NCBI GenBank assembly: GCA_963698405.1
Contig: CAVOQT010000006.1
Span: 1 to 64,000, forward strand
Length of the DNA: 64,000 bases
Reading direction: 5' to 3'
DNA from: SHZI01 sp963698405
Lineage (GTDB): Bacteria; Pseudomonadota; Gammaproteobacteria; Steroidobacterales; GCA-2729495
The notes below the pieces were generated by a model. The model worked only from the letters and a program-made list of their open reading frames with translations, was not told the origin of the DNA and searched no databases. Shown here in pieces: positions 47,949-57,012 of the stretch; the first letter of the stretch is position 1, and each line of letters begins with the position of its first letter. Made by a program: the position numbers and the translations under genes.

Positions 47949-49405
47949 TCTTCACCCCCGGTGCCGCCGACCGTCAGGCCGTCGATGCGCAGGGTGGGTT
48001 GCCCCACGCCGACCGGCACCGACTGGCCTTCCTTGCCGCACACGCCGACGCCGCTGTCGAGCTTGAGATCGTTGCCGACCATCGTCACCCGGCTGAGGAC
48101 GGTCGCACCGTCACCCACCAGCGTGGCATCGCGGATCGGCGCACCCAGCTTGCCGTTCTCGATCAGGTAGGCCTCGCTGGCAGAAAACACGAACTTGCCG
48201 GAGGTGATATCCACCTGCCCGCCGCCGAAATTGCAGGCGTAGATACCGCGCTGCACCGACTCGATGATCTCGCCGGGATCGTGCGGGCCAGGCAGCATGT
48301 AGGTGTTGGTCATGCGCGGCAGCGGCAGATGGGCGAAGGACTGCCGCCGGCCGTTGCCGGTGGATTCGGTACCCATCAGCCGTGCGTTGAGCCGGTCCTG
48401 CATGTAGCCGCGCAGGCGGCCGTTCTCGATCAGCACCGTCTTGCTGGTGGGCGTGCCTTCGTCGTCGATGTTGAGTGAGCCGCGACGCCCTTCCAGCGTG
48501 CCGTCATCCACCACCGTACACAGCTCGGTGGCCACCGCTTCGCCGATGCGGCCGGTGAAGGCCGAAGTGCCCTTGCGGTTGAAGTCGCCCTCCAGCCCGT
48601 GACCGATGGCTTCGTGCAGCAGCACACCGGGCCAGCCCGGCCCGAGCACCACCACCATCTCACCGGCCGGTGCCGGCACGGCGTCCAGATTTACCACTGC
48701 CTGACGCACGGCCTCGCGACCAAACTCCAGCACGCGCTCATGGTCGAGCTTCTCGTAACCGTGGCGACCACCGCCACCAGCCACGCCCTGCTCGCGACGA
48801 CCGTCGTGCTCGACGATCACAGAGATGTTGAAGCGCACCAGCGGACGCACATCGGCCGCCAGCGTGCCATCGCTGGCGCAGATGAAGATCACTTCGTGCG
48901 CAGCAGCGAGGCTGGCCACCACCTGCTTCACGCGCGGGTCGAGTGCGCGGACTTCGCGGTCCACCCGCTGCAGCAGGGCAACTTTCTCTTCGTCGGTCAG
49001 CGTCAGCAGCGGATCCATCGGCGGATAGAGCTGGCGACCGGTGCGCGCCTGCCAGGCCTTGACGCGACCCTGCTGGCCGCGACGCACGATCGCGCTGGCT
49101 GCATCGGCCGCCTGGTTGAGCGCCGGCACCACGATCTCGTCGGAATAGGCAAAACCGGTCTTTTCACCGGCCATCGCCCGCACGCCGACGCCCTGCTCGA
49201 TGCTGTAGGCACCGCCCTTGACGATGCCGTCCTCGATCGACCAGGACTCCTGCCGGGCGATCTGGAAATAGAGATCCGCATTGTCCACATCGCCGCGCAT
49301 GAGCAGGCCGAGCGCATGATCGAGATCGCGGTCGGTGATACCGGCCGGATCCAGCAGTTCAGTGCGCGCCAGCGCGAGCGCAGTACCAGGACTCATGACA
49401 TTCAT
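47945..49405 (-). CDS. tldD: TldD metalloprotease catalytic subunit
   Basis: An intact 486-residue protein. The zinc motif HExxxH is in LLHEAIGHGLEGD, and the rest of the family pattern (NRKGTSAFTGRIGE, MQDRLNARLMGTESTGNGRR, YACNFGGGQVDITSGKFVF) is complete. It is the catalytic half of the TldDE peptidase. It is followed by pmbA with a 4-base overlap and preceded by the nitrilase-family gene, an arrangement common in gammaproteobacteria. Confidence 0.93.
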   Translation of the reverse strand: MNVMSPGTALALARTELLDPAGITDRDLDHALGLLMRGDVDNADLYFQIARQESWSIEDGIVKGGAYSIEQGVGVRAMAGEKTGFAYSDEIVVPALNQAADAASAIVRRGQQGRVKAWQARTGRQLYPPMDPLLTLTDEEKVALLQRVDREVRALDPRVKQVVASLAAAHEVIFICASDGTLAADVRPLVRFNISVIVEHDGRREQGVAGGGGRHGYEKLDHERVLEFGREAVRQAVVNLDAVPAPAGEMVVVLGPGWPGVLLHEAIGHGLEGDFNRKGTSAFTGRIGEAVATELCTVVDDGTLEGRRGSLNIDDEGTPTSKTVLIENGRLRGYMQDRLNARLMGTESTGNGRRQSFAHLPLPRMTNTYMLPGPHDPGEIIESVQRGIYACNFGGGQVDITSGKFVFSASEAYLIENGKLGAPIRDATLVGDGATVLSRVTMVGNDLKLDSGVGVCGKEGQSVPVGVGQPTLRIDGLTVGGTGGEE

Positions 49406-49453
49406 GCAGATTCCAATACTGTTGGTGACGGCAGCCGCAGCAGTTCGAGGTGC

Positions 49454-50282
49454 TCAGCTCACCGTCTTGATGCGCCGGTGGTCGAGCACCGGGAACTGCT
49501 GCCGCAGGCGCTTGAGATGGGCCGGATCAATGGTCGCGCTGCAGACGCCCGGGCGACCGACACTCTGGGCAAGGATCGCACCCCAGGGGTCGATCACCAT
49601 CGAGCGGCCATAGGTCTGACGGCCTGCCGGGTGCGTGCCGGTCTGCGCAGAGGCGACGACATAGCAGAGATTTTCGATCGCGCGCGCGCGCAGCAGCGGC
49701 TCCCAGTGCGCAAGCCCTGTGCGATAGGTAAACGCAGCAGGCAGAGCGAGGATATCCATGCCCTGGCTCGCCATGCGGCGAAACTGTTCGGGGAAACGCA
49801 GGTCGTAGCAGACCGCGACGCCCAGCCTGCCCCACGGCGTTTCAACGATCAGCGGCTTGGTGCCCGGTGTGGTGCTGTGCGACTCACGGTAGGCCTCTTC
49901 GCTCTCCGGCACGCGAACGTCGAAGAGATGAATCTTGTCGTAACGCCCGGCGCGCTTGCCCTCGGCATCGTAGACCAGCGCCGCGGCATAGGGCCGCTTC
50001 GGATCATCGCTCTTCAGCGGAATCGTGCCGCCGACGATCCACATCTTCGCGCGGGCCGCCTCGGCAGCCAGAAAATCCTGCAGCGGGCCTACATTGTTCT
50101 CTTCGGTGATCGCGAGCCGGTCAGATTCCCGCTTGCCCATGCGGGCGAAGTTCTCCGGCAATACCGCCAGTACCGCGCCATCGGCTGCGGCTGACCGGAG
50201 GGCGCGCCTCGCCCTGCGTCAGGTTGGCGGCCACGTCTTCGCCGGAGTTCATCTGGATCGCTGCAATCTTCACCGTCGTCAT
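49454..50282 (-). CDS. Nit-type carbon-nitrogen hydrolase
   Basis: About 276 residues with one break near 50210. The N-terminus is MTTVKIAAIQMNSGEDVAAN. The catalytic Lys lies in RYDKIHLFDV and the Cys in VAVCYDLRFPE; the catalytic Glu falls in the stretch disturbed by the break. The length and EKC layout fit the Nit1/YbeM-like subgroup (deaminated glutathione amidase), which repairs side products of transaminases. It lies upstream of tldD, as in many relatives. Confidence 0.82.
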
Positions 50283-50560
50283 GCCTGTCTTCCCGTCGTA
50301 ATCGTGGCAAGAGTCTAAACCGTCAGGCGCCCGATTGCGCACTCCCACTCTGGAATATCAAGCGAAAAGCGACATAAGCTGAGTTGCGCCAAGGCAATGT
50401 CAAGTCACTCGCATCATGCGTCGCGTCAGCCATATAATCACGCTTCGCTGCCACCGATCCCGACCTTCGCAAGACAAGAAAACCAGTAATGCGACGCGAA
50501 CGACCGGGCCATACAGCAACGCGATTACATCAATCCTGAACGACAAGGACCGCATCACCC
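50283..50560. other. Intergenic region before the VPLPA-CTERM gene
   Basis: 278 bases between the divergent nit gene and the sorting-tag gene. It is relatively AT-rich near 50350-50450 and probably holds both promoters. I see no defined operator. Confidence 0.3.
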
Positions 50561-51408
50561 ATGTCCAGCAACAGCCTCTATGAACGTGCCCGGCGTCTGG
50601 CCGGAAACTCCGCCCTCGTCGCACTGTCACTCTCCGCTGCCCCCGGCATCGGCCAGGCTGCAAACCTGCTGCACGATTACTCGGCCGCTGGCGAGTATTC
50701 CAACTCGGGGTGGTTTACCGGTGAATTGGACGAGGCCGCTGCAGATGCCTCTACCCAGGGCACCGGCTTCAAGCTGACCGGCAGCAAGACTTTCAGCGAC
50801 ACCATGTTCTGGGGGTGGAACAACTACTACCAGGTGACGCTGCGCAAATATGACGTCACGGGTTTTGCCTTTGTCTGGGGCGGCGGCATCAATGGCTCGC
50901 TGAGCGATGGCGACATGCTCAACACAGCCTATGATTTCAGCATCGACTTCACTCACACCACACCGACTTACCCTGAATATGACTATACGGGCGCGCAATT
51001 GAGCCTGGTTACCGGCCTGCGCAGCGAGCCCTACACGCCCGAGCAGTGGCAGAGCGGCCCTGACAGCAACCCCCTCCTCCTAGCAACACCGCAGGGGGCA
51101 GCATGGAGGCCGCGGGCCAGCAGCAGTTCCAGGGCAATCTCGAACTGACCATCGACGAGTGGGCTGCGACGAATGCAACCTCCTGGTTCGTTATGTTGTC
51201 AGTGGAATGGTTCGATGCGCTCGCCGGTCCCGGCTATGAAGACACGCACGGCAGCATGAACGGCGACACCTTCACGCTGACCATTCCGAACCAGTCGATC
51301 GATGTCGACCTGATCTCGTCAACCGTCGTTCCGCTGCCCGGTGCAGTATGGCTGCTGGGCTCCGGCCTGCTCGGCCTGGCTTCAATTGGACGGCGCAAGA
51401 AAGCCTGA
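50561..51408 (+). CDS. VPLPA-CTERM sorting-domain secreted protein
   Basis: About 282 residues with a break near 51080-51100. A signal peptide (ALVALSLSAAPGIGQA) leads an Asp/Thr/Gly-rich beta ectodomain of unknown function. The C-terminus VPLPGAVWLLGSGLLGLASI plus GRRKKA is a tripartite sorting signal of the VPLPA/PEP-CTERM class: a short motif, a membrane helix, then a basic tail. Proteins with this tag are processed by exosortase-type transpeptidases and are often linked to extracellular polysaccharide. No exosortase is in the window. Confidence 0.8.
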
Positions 51409-51453
51409 GCACCGACCGGCCGACCGGAATCCTGGTCGGCCGGTTCACTGCCC

Positions 51454-52655
51454 ATGACCACCCCGCGCCTGCTGTTGCTGCTGGGTCAGTCCCCCTTCGA
51501 CCCGACCAGTGGCGCCGCCCAGTCGATGCGCCAGATCGCGGAGTTGCTGGCCGCACAGGGCTTTTCGGTGCGCGCCCTTGCCACCACAGGCTGCGAGGGC
51601 GACACCGGCCACGAGCACCTCGCCTATCTGACGGCCGGCGGCTGGCATCCACGGCGTGTGTCCAGTTTTGCACAGCACGACCGGCAGGTACTTGAACTCG
51701 ATACGGGCGGTGTACAACACGAACTGATCGAGGTCGACCCGCAACGCAAACATCGCTGGGAACAGGATGTCGGTGCGGTGTATGCAGCTCACCTCCACCG
51801 CCTGCAAGCAGAATTCAGGCCCACCCACGTGCTCACCTTCGGTGGCGACCGGGCTGACCAGGATCGCCGTGAAGCCTTGCGTGCCGCAGGCACACGCGTG
51901 GTATTTGCCCTGCATAATCTGCACTATCTGCCCCATCGTCCGGCCGCGTGTGATGCCTTTCTGGCACCGAGTCACTTTCTGGCACGGCGCTATGCAAAGG
52001 CATGGGGTGACGAGGTGGCGGTGCTCCCGCCCGCACTCTCCACGGACATCACCCTCGCTACCAGCCACGAGCCGGTATTCGTCACCTGGTTCAACCCGGA
52101 ACCGGCCAAGGGCTTGTGGCTGATGGCACGTATTGCCGAGCGGCTGGGCAAAGAACGCCCCGATATTCCCCTGCTGGTTGTAGAGGGACGCGGGCGTGCC
52201 GCAGATCTGGTGGCAGCAGGACGGGCAGCCGGCGTTGACCTCGGCCGCTACCCGAACATCATGTTCAACCCGCCCGTCGCCAGGGTCGCCGACCTGTGGG
52301 CAGCCTGTCGGGTACTGCTGGCACCATCGGTGGTTGAAGAAGCCGCAGGCCGCGTCGCGATGGAAGCCATGCTGAACGGTGCCGTGCCCATCGTGTCCGA
52401 TCGCGGCGGGCTGCCGGAGATGACCGGCGAGGCTGGTATCGTCCTGCCACTGCCGGCCAGCTACACGCGCGGCTCTCGCGAACCCTTACCGCTGAAAATG
52501 GCAGCGCCCTGGTTCGACGCAATCATCAGGCTCGTGGATGATGAAGCCGAGTTCTGCTCGCCGCAGCACCGCAGCAAGAGCTGCCGGCTGCTGCCTGGCT
52601 GCCCGGGCAGCTCGGGCCCGTATACGCACGATGGTTCTCCGGCATCGTGGGCTGA
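51454..52655 (+). CDS. Family 4-type glycosyltransferase
   Basis: About 400 residues. RLLLLLGQSPFDPTSGAAQS opens a GT-B N-terminal domain. VFVTWFNPEPAKGLWLMARI, VVEGRGRAADLVA and PSVVEEAAGRVAMEAM form the donor-binding half, with the E-x7-E element. The frame breaks near 52555; in the corrected frame the end reads PAAAWLPGQLGPVYARWFSG and stops at 52653-52655. Without this correction the gene appears fused to the following SDR, which is an artefact. The substrate is unknown. Confidence 0.75.
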
Positions 52656-52722
52656 CTCATCGCTCGACTACAATCGACCCGTAACCGCACGAGCCCCGGC
52701 GGATTGTGAGGAGCTTTGCACC

Positions 52723-53775
52723 ATGAATCAGCCACCCCCCCTGCTCAACCGCCGCCAGCTGATCGCCGGCACCACCCTCACCGCTGCTGCAATCGCACTC
52801 GGTGCCTGCAGCGGCAAGGACAAGGCCATCGTGCGTCCGCCGGGCGTGCCGGTCGGCCCCTTCGGCGCGAAATCCACCGCTGAGGAAGTCACTGCAGGCA
52901 TCGATCTCAGCGGCAAGACGGCCCTGATCACCGGTGCCAACTCAGGCCTTGGCTACGAAACCATGCGCGTACTCGCGATGCGCGGCGCCCACGTGCTGTG
53001 TGCCGCGCGCACCATGGAGAAGGCGAAAGAGGCCTGCGCCGGCATCCAGGGACGCACCACGCCGGTAGCCATCGAACTGACCGACTTCCCCTCCATCGTC
53101 GCCGGCACCGATGCCGTCCGGGCGCTAGGCATGCCGATCGACATGCTGATCCTCAACGCCGGCATCATGGCGCTGCCGGAGCTCGAACAGGTCAACGGCC
53201 TGGAAAAGCAGTTCGTCACCAACCACCTCGGCCACTTCATCGTCGGCAACCGGCTGCTGCCCCAGGTGCAGGCTGCAGCGCAGGGCCGCGTCGTGGTGCT
53301 CAGCAGCAGCGGCTACCAGTGGGCACCCGATGTCGGCATCGAGTTCGACAATCTGTCCGGCGAGCGCGGTTACGAGCCGAACAAGATGTACGGGCAGTCA
53401 AAGCTGGCCAACCACCTGTACGTGCGCGAACTCGCAAAGGTGCTGGCCGGCACCACGGCCACGGCAAACTCGGTACACCCCGGCGTGATCATGACCAATC
53501 TCGGCCGCAGCTTCCCGGAATGGAAACAGACCGCCGCGCGACTGATCGGCTGGACCTTCATGAAAAGCCTCGAAGCCGGCACAGCAACCACTTGCTACGT
53601 TGCGACTGCGCCTGCACTTGCCACGGTCAGCGGCTACTACTTCGCCGACTGCAATCCCGAATCGCCGGGCGGCAACATGGAGAACGATGCGCTGGCGGCA
53701 AAACTTTGGGCGGTGTCTGAAGAACTGACGCGGCCTTACCTGCTGGCGCCTGAGGCGCCCAGCGAAACCGTGTGA
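52723..53775 (+). CDS. Exported (Tat/lipoprotein-type) short-chain dehydrogenase
   Basis: A 350-residue protein. The N-terminus has a twin-arginine-like pattern (LLNRRQLIAGTTL) and a hydrophobic stretch ending at a lipobox (ALGAC). About 30 linker residues precede a complete SDR domain: TGANSGLG cofactor motif, LILNAG, VVVLSSSG and the catalytic YGQSK. Retinol-dehydrogenase-like SDRs are usually cytosolic; an exported one would need to carry its NAD(P) folded in, as Tat permits. The ATG follows GTGAGGAG. It overlaps the next SDR gene (GTGTGA), forming an operon with it and the racemase-family gene. Confidence 0.8.
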   Translation: MNQPPPLLNRRQLIAGTTLTAAAIALGACSGKDKAIVRPPGVPVGPFGAKSTAEEVTAGIDLSGKTALITGANSGLGYETMRVLAMRGAHVLCAARTMEKAKEACAGIQGRTTPVAIELTDFPSIVAGTDAVRALGMPIDMLILNAGIMALPELEQVNGLEKQFVTNHLGHFIVGNRLLPQVQAAAQGRVVVLSSSGYQWAPDVGIEFDNLSGERGYEPNKMYGQSKLANHLYVRELAKVLAGTTATANSVHPGVIMTNLGRSFPEWKQTAARLIGWTFMKSLEAGTATTCYVATAPALATVSGYYFADCNPESPGGNMENDALAAKLWAVSEELTRPYLLAPEAPSETV

Positions 53776-54533
53776 ATACATCCCCTCCTGCCACCGGCCT
53801 CGACGGCCGCTCCTTGATCATCAGCGGTGCAGCTTCCGGTATCGGCCGGCAGTTGCTTGAGAACGCGCTGGCAGGCGGTGCGCAGTGTGCAGCACTGCTG
53901 CGCGATCGGGCCGAGGCACGATCGATCGGCACGCTGCTGCCCGCCGAGCGCATCCATTGCGCAGACCTTGCCGATCCGGAACTGGTAGCCGGGGTAACCC
54001 GCGATGCCATCGGCAGTCTCGGCGGTCGCGTCGACGGGCTCGTCTGCGCGGCCGGTATCTTCGAGCACCGGGCCGGGCTCGATACGGATCTGGCGCAGTG
54101 GCAGGCCGTGCTCAATATCAATCTCAGCAGTGCTTTCGAAATCGCCCGGGAGTGCGGCCGGGTAATGGCCACAGCCGGCAGCGGTTCGATCGTGCTGCTG
54201 TCCAGCCAGATCGGCATCGTCGGCCACCCGCAGGCAGCAGCCTATGCAGCATCCAAAGCCGGCCTCAACGGACTGACGCGCGCACTCGCCATCGAACTCG
54301 CCGGCCGCGGCGTACGGGTGAACACAGTGGCACCCGGACCGATCGCCACACCGATGACCGCCGGGGCGCGCGCCGACCCGCAGCGCAACCAGGCGCTGCT
54401 GGCGAGCATTCCCCTCGGCCGCTACGGCACACCCGATGAAGTGGCTGCCGTCATCGCCTTCCTGCTCTCCGATGCGGCGTCCTTCGTGACCGGACAGATA
54501 CTCTGCGTGGATGGCGGCGTCACCGCTGCCTGA
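53772..54533 (+). CDS. Short-chain dehydrogenase/reductase
   Basis: A 253-residue classical SDR starting at a GTG inside the previous stop region. SGAASGIG is the cofactor motif, VCAAGIF corresponds to NNAG, SIVLLSSQIG holds the catalytic Ser and YAASKAGLNGL the Tyr-Lys pair. The C-terminus FVTGQILCVDGGVTAA is typical of FabG-like enzymes. It probably oxidises or reduces a hydroxy/keto acid together with its neighbours; substrate unknown. Intact. Confidence 0.88.
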   Translation: MNTSPPATGLDGRSLIISGAASGIGRQLLENALAGGAQCAALLRDRAEARSIGTLLPAERIHCADLADPELVAGVTRDAIGSLGGRVDGLVCAAGIFEHRAGLDTDLAQWQAVLNINLSSAFEIARECGRVMATAGSGSIVLLSSQIGIVGHPQAAAYAASKAGLNGLTRALAIELAGRGVRVNTVAPGPIATPMTAGARADPQRNQALLASIPLGRYGTPDEVAAVIAFLLSDAASFVTGQILCVDGGVTAA

Positions 54534-54543
54534 GCATCCCGCC

Positions 54544-55287
54544 ATGAGCACACTGCGAGCTTCAGACTACGGACCGGGCGGCCGGGTAGGTGTCGCGGTT
54601 CCGCATGGCAACCCGACCGTCGAACCGGAAATGCGCGCGCTGATTCCAGAAAGCATCGGTGTGTATGCCACACGGCTCGTTCATCCCTCATCGCGCGTCG
54701 AAGAGCGCATCGATCACTACATCCGGCACATGCCGGATGCGATCCACAGCTTCGGCGGCATGGGCCTGCGGGCCTTCGGTTTTGCTTGTACCGGCAGCTC
54801 CTATGTTGCGGGCCTGGAACTCGAAGACCAGCTCACGGCGGCCGCCGCTGCTGAATGCGAACTGCCGGTCATCACCGCAGCGCGGGCGATCCGGCTGGCG
54901 CTCACCGCACTCGGTGCAAACAAGGTGGCGCTGGTATCACCCTATCCGGAGAGCCTGGCCGAAGCCGGCTATCGCTACTGGGACAGCGCCGGCATCCGCA
55001 TCGTGTCGAAACTCCGCGTAGACCCCTCACTCAGCGATACGCACCGCATCTATGAACTGGGCAGCGACGACGCGCTGGCCGCCCTGCGCCAGATCGACCG
55101 TAGCGGAGCCGACTGCATCCTCGTCAGCGGCACCGGCATGCCAACCCTGCGGGCGCTGCGGATACTGCATGAAGAGTCCGCGCTGCCGGTGATTTCCTCG
55201 AACCTGTGCCTGGCCTGGGCGCTGATCCGCACGGTCGCACCGGAACAGGCACCGGCAACACCGAGACTACTACTGGCGCTTCAATAA
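54544..55287 (+). CDS. Asp/Glu racemase superfamily protein (maleate isomerase/AMDase-like)
   Basis: An intact 247-residue protein. VGVAVPHGNPTVEPEMRALI matches the opening of maleate isomerase and arylmalonate decarboxylase. The first catalytic-cysteine position is filled (GFACTGSSYVAG), but the second reads VSGTGMPTL, with Gly where maleate isomerase has Cys. Arylmalonate decarboxylase has the opposite choice (Gly first, Cys second). A one-cysteine mechanism, perhaps isomerase or lyase, is possible. It follows the SDR by 10 bases. Confidence 0.75.
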   Translation: MSTLRASDYGPGGRVGVAVPHGNPTVEPEMRALIPESIGVYATRLVHPSSRVEERIDHYIRHMPDAIHSFGGMGLRAFGFACTGSSYVAGLELEDQLTAAAAAECELPVITAARAIRLALTALGANKVALVSPYPESLAEAGYRYWDSAGIRIVSKLRVDPSLSDTHRIYELGSDDALAALRQIDRSGADCILVSGTGMPTLRALRILHEESALPVISSNLCLAWALIRTVAPEQAPATPRLLLALQ

Positions 55288-55324
55288 CGATTGCGTAGCG
55301 CATAAATCACCCTGGTTTCTACCG

Positions 55325-55774
55325 TCAAAACACATACGGCACCATTCGCTTTGTTGTAACCAGGTATTCCCGGTACTCAGGATATTTATCAACCAGCAGA
55401 TGCTCCTCCGCGAGCATCCGCATGACGGCACCGATCAGCAGGACCAGGATGGCCACCACTGACAACAGCGATCCGTTACTCAAGACCCCAGCCAGACAAA
55501 ACAAACATGCGGCCGTGTAGATCGGGTGCCGGATATACCGGTAGGGGCCCGTCCTCACGAGGGCGCCTTCAGTTGGAGTCGCCGCAACATGAAAGCTCCG
55601 TCGACCGAAGGTCAGCCTCGCCCAGAACATGAGCCCAAGCGCAATCAACTGAACTGCGATAACCAGCGGCGAGTATGAAAAGAGCGCGTGACCAATGAGC
55701 AGAACAACGACTGCCGCCCCCATGAGCAAGAACCCGGCAACAGACGCCATTCTCGTCACGCGACTTCCTGACAA
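55325..55774 (-). CDS. Isoprenylcysteine carboxyl methyltransferase-family membrane protein
   Basis: A 149-residue protein with about four membrane helices. It has the ICMT/PEMT signature RTGPYRYIRHPIYTA and the C-terminal EEHLLVDKYPEYREYL, which together bind SAM and the head group. Such bacterial proteins methylate lipids or small hydrophobic acids. An attC-like site lies just upstream (55786-55844), so it may be the last cassette of the integron array, although no attC is seen after it. Confidence 0.8.
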   Translation of the reverse strand: MSGSRVTRMASVAGFLLMGAAVVVLLIGHALFSYSPLVIAVQLIALGLMFWARLTFGRRSFHVAATPTEGALVRTGPYRYIRHPIYTAACLFCLAGVLSNGSLLSVVAILVLLIGAVMRMLAEEHLLVDKYPEYREYLVTTKRMVPYVF

Positions 55775-55785
55775 AAGGCTATGTG

Positions 55786-55844
55786 TGACTCAACGTCTGC
55801 GGCAGCGGCCGCCCTCGGCGGTCCGAGGGCTTGCGCTGGTTATA
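55786..55844 (-). other. attC-like site a (distal end of cassette array)
   Basis: Read on minus, the site runs from GCATATAAC to GTTGAGT with an internal hairpin CCCTCGG/CCGAGGG. It separates the cold-shock cassette from the ICMT gene. The core is less canonical than in the other sites. Confidence 0.55.
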
Positions 55845-55854
55845 TGCCCGACAT

Positions 55855-56061
55855 CTAGATTGGCACGACATTATTTGCGCATGGGCCTTTCTGGCCTTCA
55901 CCAACTTCAAATTCAACTGCCTGGCCGTCACTAAGCGTTGCATAGCCTCCACCACTCTTGATTTCCGAATGATGGACAAACAAGTCTTTTCCTCCATCCT
56001 CAGGAGTAATAAATCCAAAGCCCTTGCCTGCGTTGAACCACTTAACTGTCCCTTTGCTCAT
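55855..56061 (-). CDS. Cold-shock-domain protein (CspA-like) in a cassette
   Basis: A 68-residue single cold-shock domain. RNP1 is KGFGFI and RNP2 is LFVHHSEI, with the start GTVKWFNAGKGFG. It binds single-stranded RNA or DNA and can melt RNA structures in the cold. The stop is 10 bases from attC-like site a, and about 230 bases without an ORF precede the ATG, which could be a long 5' leader as in cspA. It lies between attC-like sites a and b, hence a probable integron cassette. Confidence 0.9.
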   Translation of the reverse strand: MSKGTVKWFNAGKGFGFITPEDGGKDLFVHHSEIKSGGGYATLSDGQAVEFEVGEGQKGPCANNVVPI

Positions 56062-56295
56062 GACTCATCCTCTCTCAATAAATGGTGAAATATCTCAATA
56101 GCCCTGCATCCGACTTTAGCATTTCGAAGTAGACGCCGGCTAATGTCCCACATGAAAGGCGTGCCTTAGCGTGCACCCCATGAGACTACCGAGCACGCAC
56201 AATCGGCACACCTGCGCTGGCTCTTGCTATGGACTCGAGCGCGAATGGGTCTCCCGAGCGACTGGGCCAAGCACTGGCCGAGGCTGAAGCCGCCA

Positions 56296-56366
56296 CTTAC
56301 GATTGAACTCAGCCGCGCATAGCGGCCGCAGGCCGCGGCGTGTCGGCTGGAGTGATTTGTTAGCGG
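56296..56366 (-). other. attC-like site b
   Basis: On minus it starts CCGCTAAC (overlapping the TAA stop of the ParE-like gene) and ends near CGTAAGTG, with an internal stem rich in GCCGCGG. The R' end carries TA where the core should be TT, so the site may be inactive. Confidence 0.6.
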
Positions 56367-56662
56367 TCCTGAACCCGTGACTCCCAGTAGCCGGGACGGC
56401 GGGACTGATGTGCGACGGCGAAGATGACGATGCCAGCTGTGACTTCGCGATAGACAACCGAAAAGGGAAAGCCTTGGAGAAAAACCCGCCGGGTATTCGC
56501 CGCTGCCGGCGACCCAGCACGGGGGAAGGCCAGTGCGCGGGCTGCTGCATCTTCGACGGCGGCTGTGAATCGAGCCCCGAGACCGGCCTGCTCCTGATTG
56601 TAGTAGACGATTTCGGCGAGGAACTCACGGCGTGCCGCCGGTACGAACCTGGCCGATTTCAC
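56360..56662 (-). CDS. ParE/RelE-superfamily toxin
   Basis: A 100-residue protein with the ParE-type fold pattern: FVPAARREFLAEIVYYNQEQ, an Ala-rich second helix, RVFLQGFPFSVVYREV and a final strand with IVIFAVAHQSRRPGYW. It poisons gyrase or cleaves mRNA, depending on subgroup. It overlaps the upstream antitoxin by 4 bases and its TAA stop lies in attC-like site b, so the pair is one cassette. Confidence 0.82.
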   Translation of the reverse strand: MKSARFVPAARREFLAEIVYYNQEQAGLGARFTAAVEDAAARALAFPRAGSPAAANTRRVFLQGFPFSVVYREVTAGIVIFAVAHQSRRPGYWESRVQDR

Positions 56663-56889
56663 CGAGATAGGCGCCGGGCCTCGGCAAACACGTCTTCGGC
56701 CGCGTAGGTCTGCGTTTCTCCACGGTCATAGGCCACCACACGCGCCTCAATCTCCCGATTCCAGAGCGTCTCAATGTCGGACAGCGGGGAGGCCTGCAGG
56801 GACTCCAGAAGGGCTTCTGCAAGCTGGGCTCGCTCTTCGGCCGCGAGGGTGCGAGCCATTTTCTCCAGGTCTTTCAGGGAAGAGGCCAT
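56659..56889 (-). CDS. Addiction-module antitoxin (RelB/DUF2281-like helical type)
   Basis: A 76-residue acidic helical protein: LEKMARTLAAEERAQLAEAL, then LLESLQASPLSDIETLWNRE. This matches the short antitoxin family found next to ParE/RelE toxins (often called addiction module component). It would neutralise the toxin encoded directly downstream and repress their common promoter. Confidence 0.75.
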   Translation of the reverse strand: MASSLKDLEKMARTLAAEERAQLAEALLESLQASPLSDIETLWNREIEARVVAYDRGETQTYAAEDVFAEARRLSR

Positions 56890-56948
56890 GCTATGTCTCC
56901 CTCACAGATGCATAGATCTTACGCCGTGATACGCAGTCTGTCGCGGAC

Positions 56949-57012
56949 CTCTAACGCTCGCCATCACGCGTGCGCATCGTCGCGCGTCGCGTGGATGGCA
57001 TTGTTATGCCGC
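56949..57012 (-). other. attC-like site c
   Basis: On minus: GGCATAAC (its TAA is the stop of the HTH gene) through a CGCGACG/CGTCGCG-type stem to GTTAGAG. It separates the ParE-type cassette from the HigBA-type cassette. Confidence 0.7.

Noticed and set aside
48599..50194. A 531-codon open frame on the plus strand opposite tldD and nit
   Set aside because: It is a high-GC antisense shadow of two well-supported genes, with no motif or ribosome-binding site of its own.
51454..53775. A 773-residue glycosyltransferase-SDR fusion protein
   Set aside because: The join follows a frame break near 52555. In the alternative frame the glycosyltransferase ends normally at 52655, and the SDR has its own ribosome-binding site and signal peptide from 52723.
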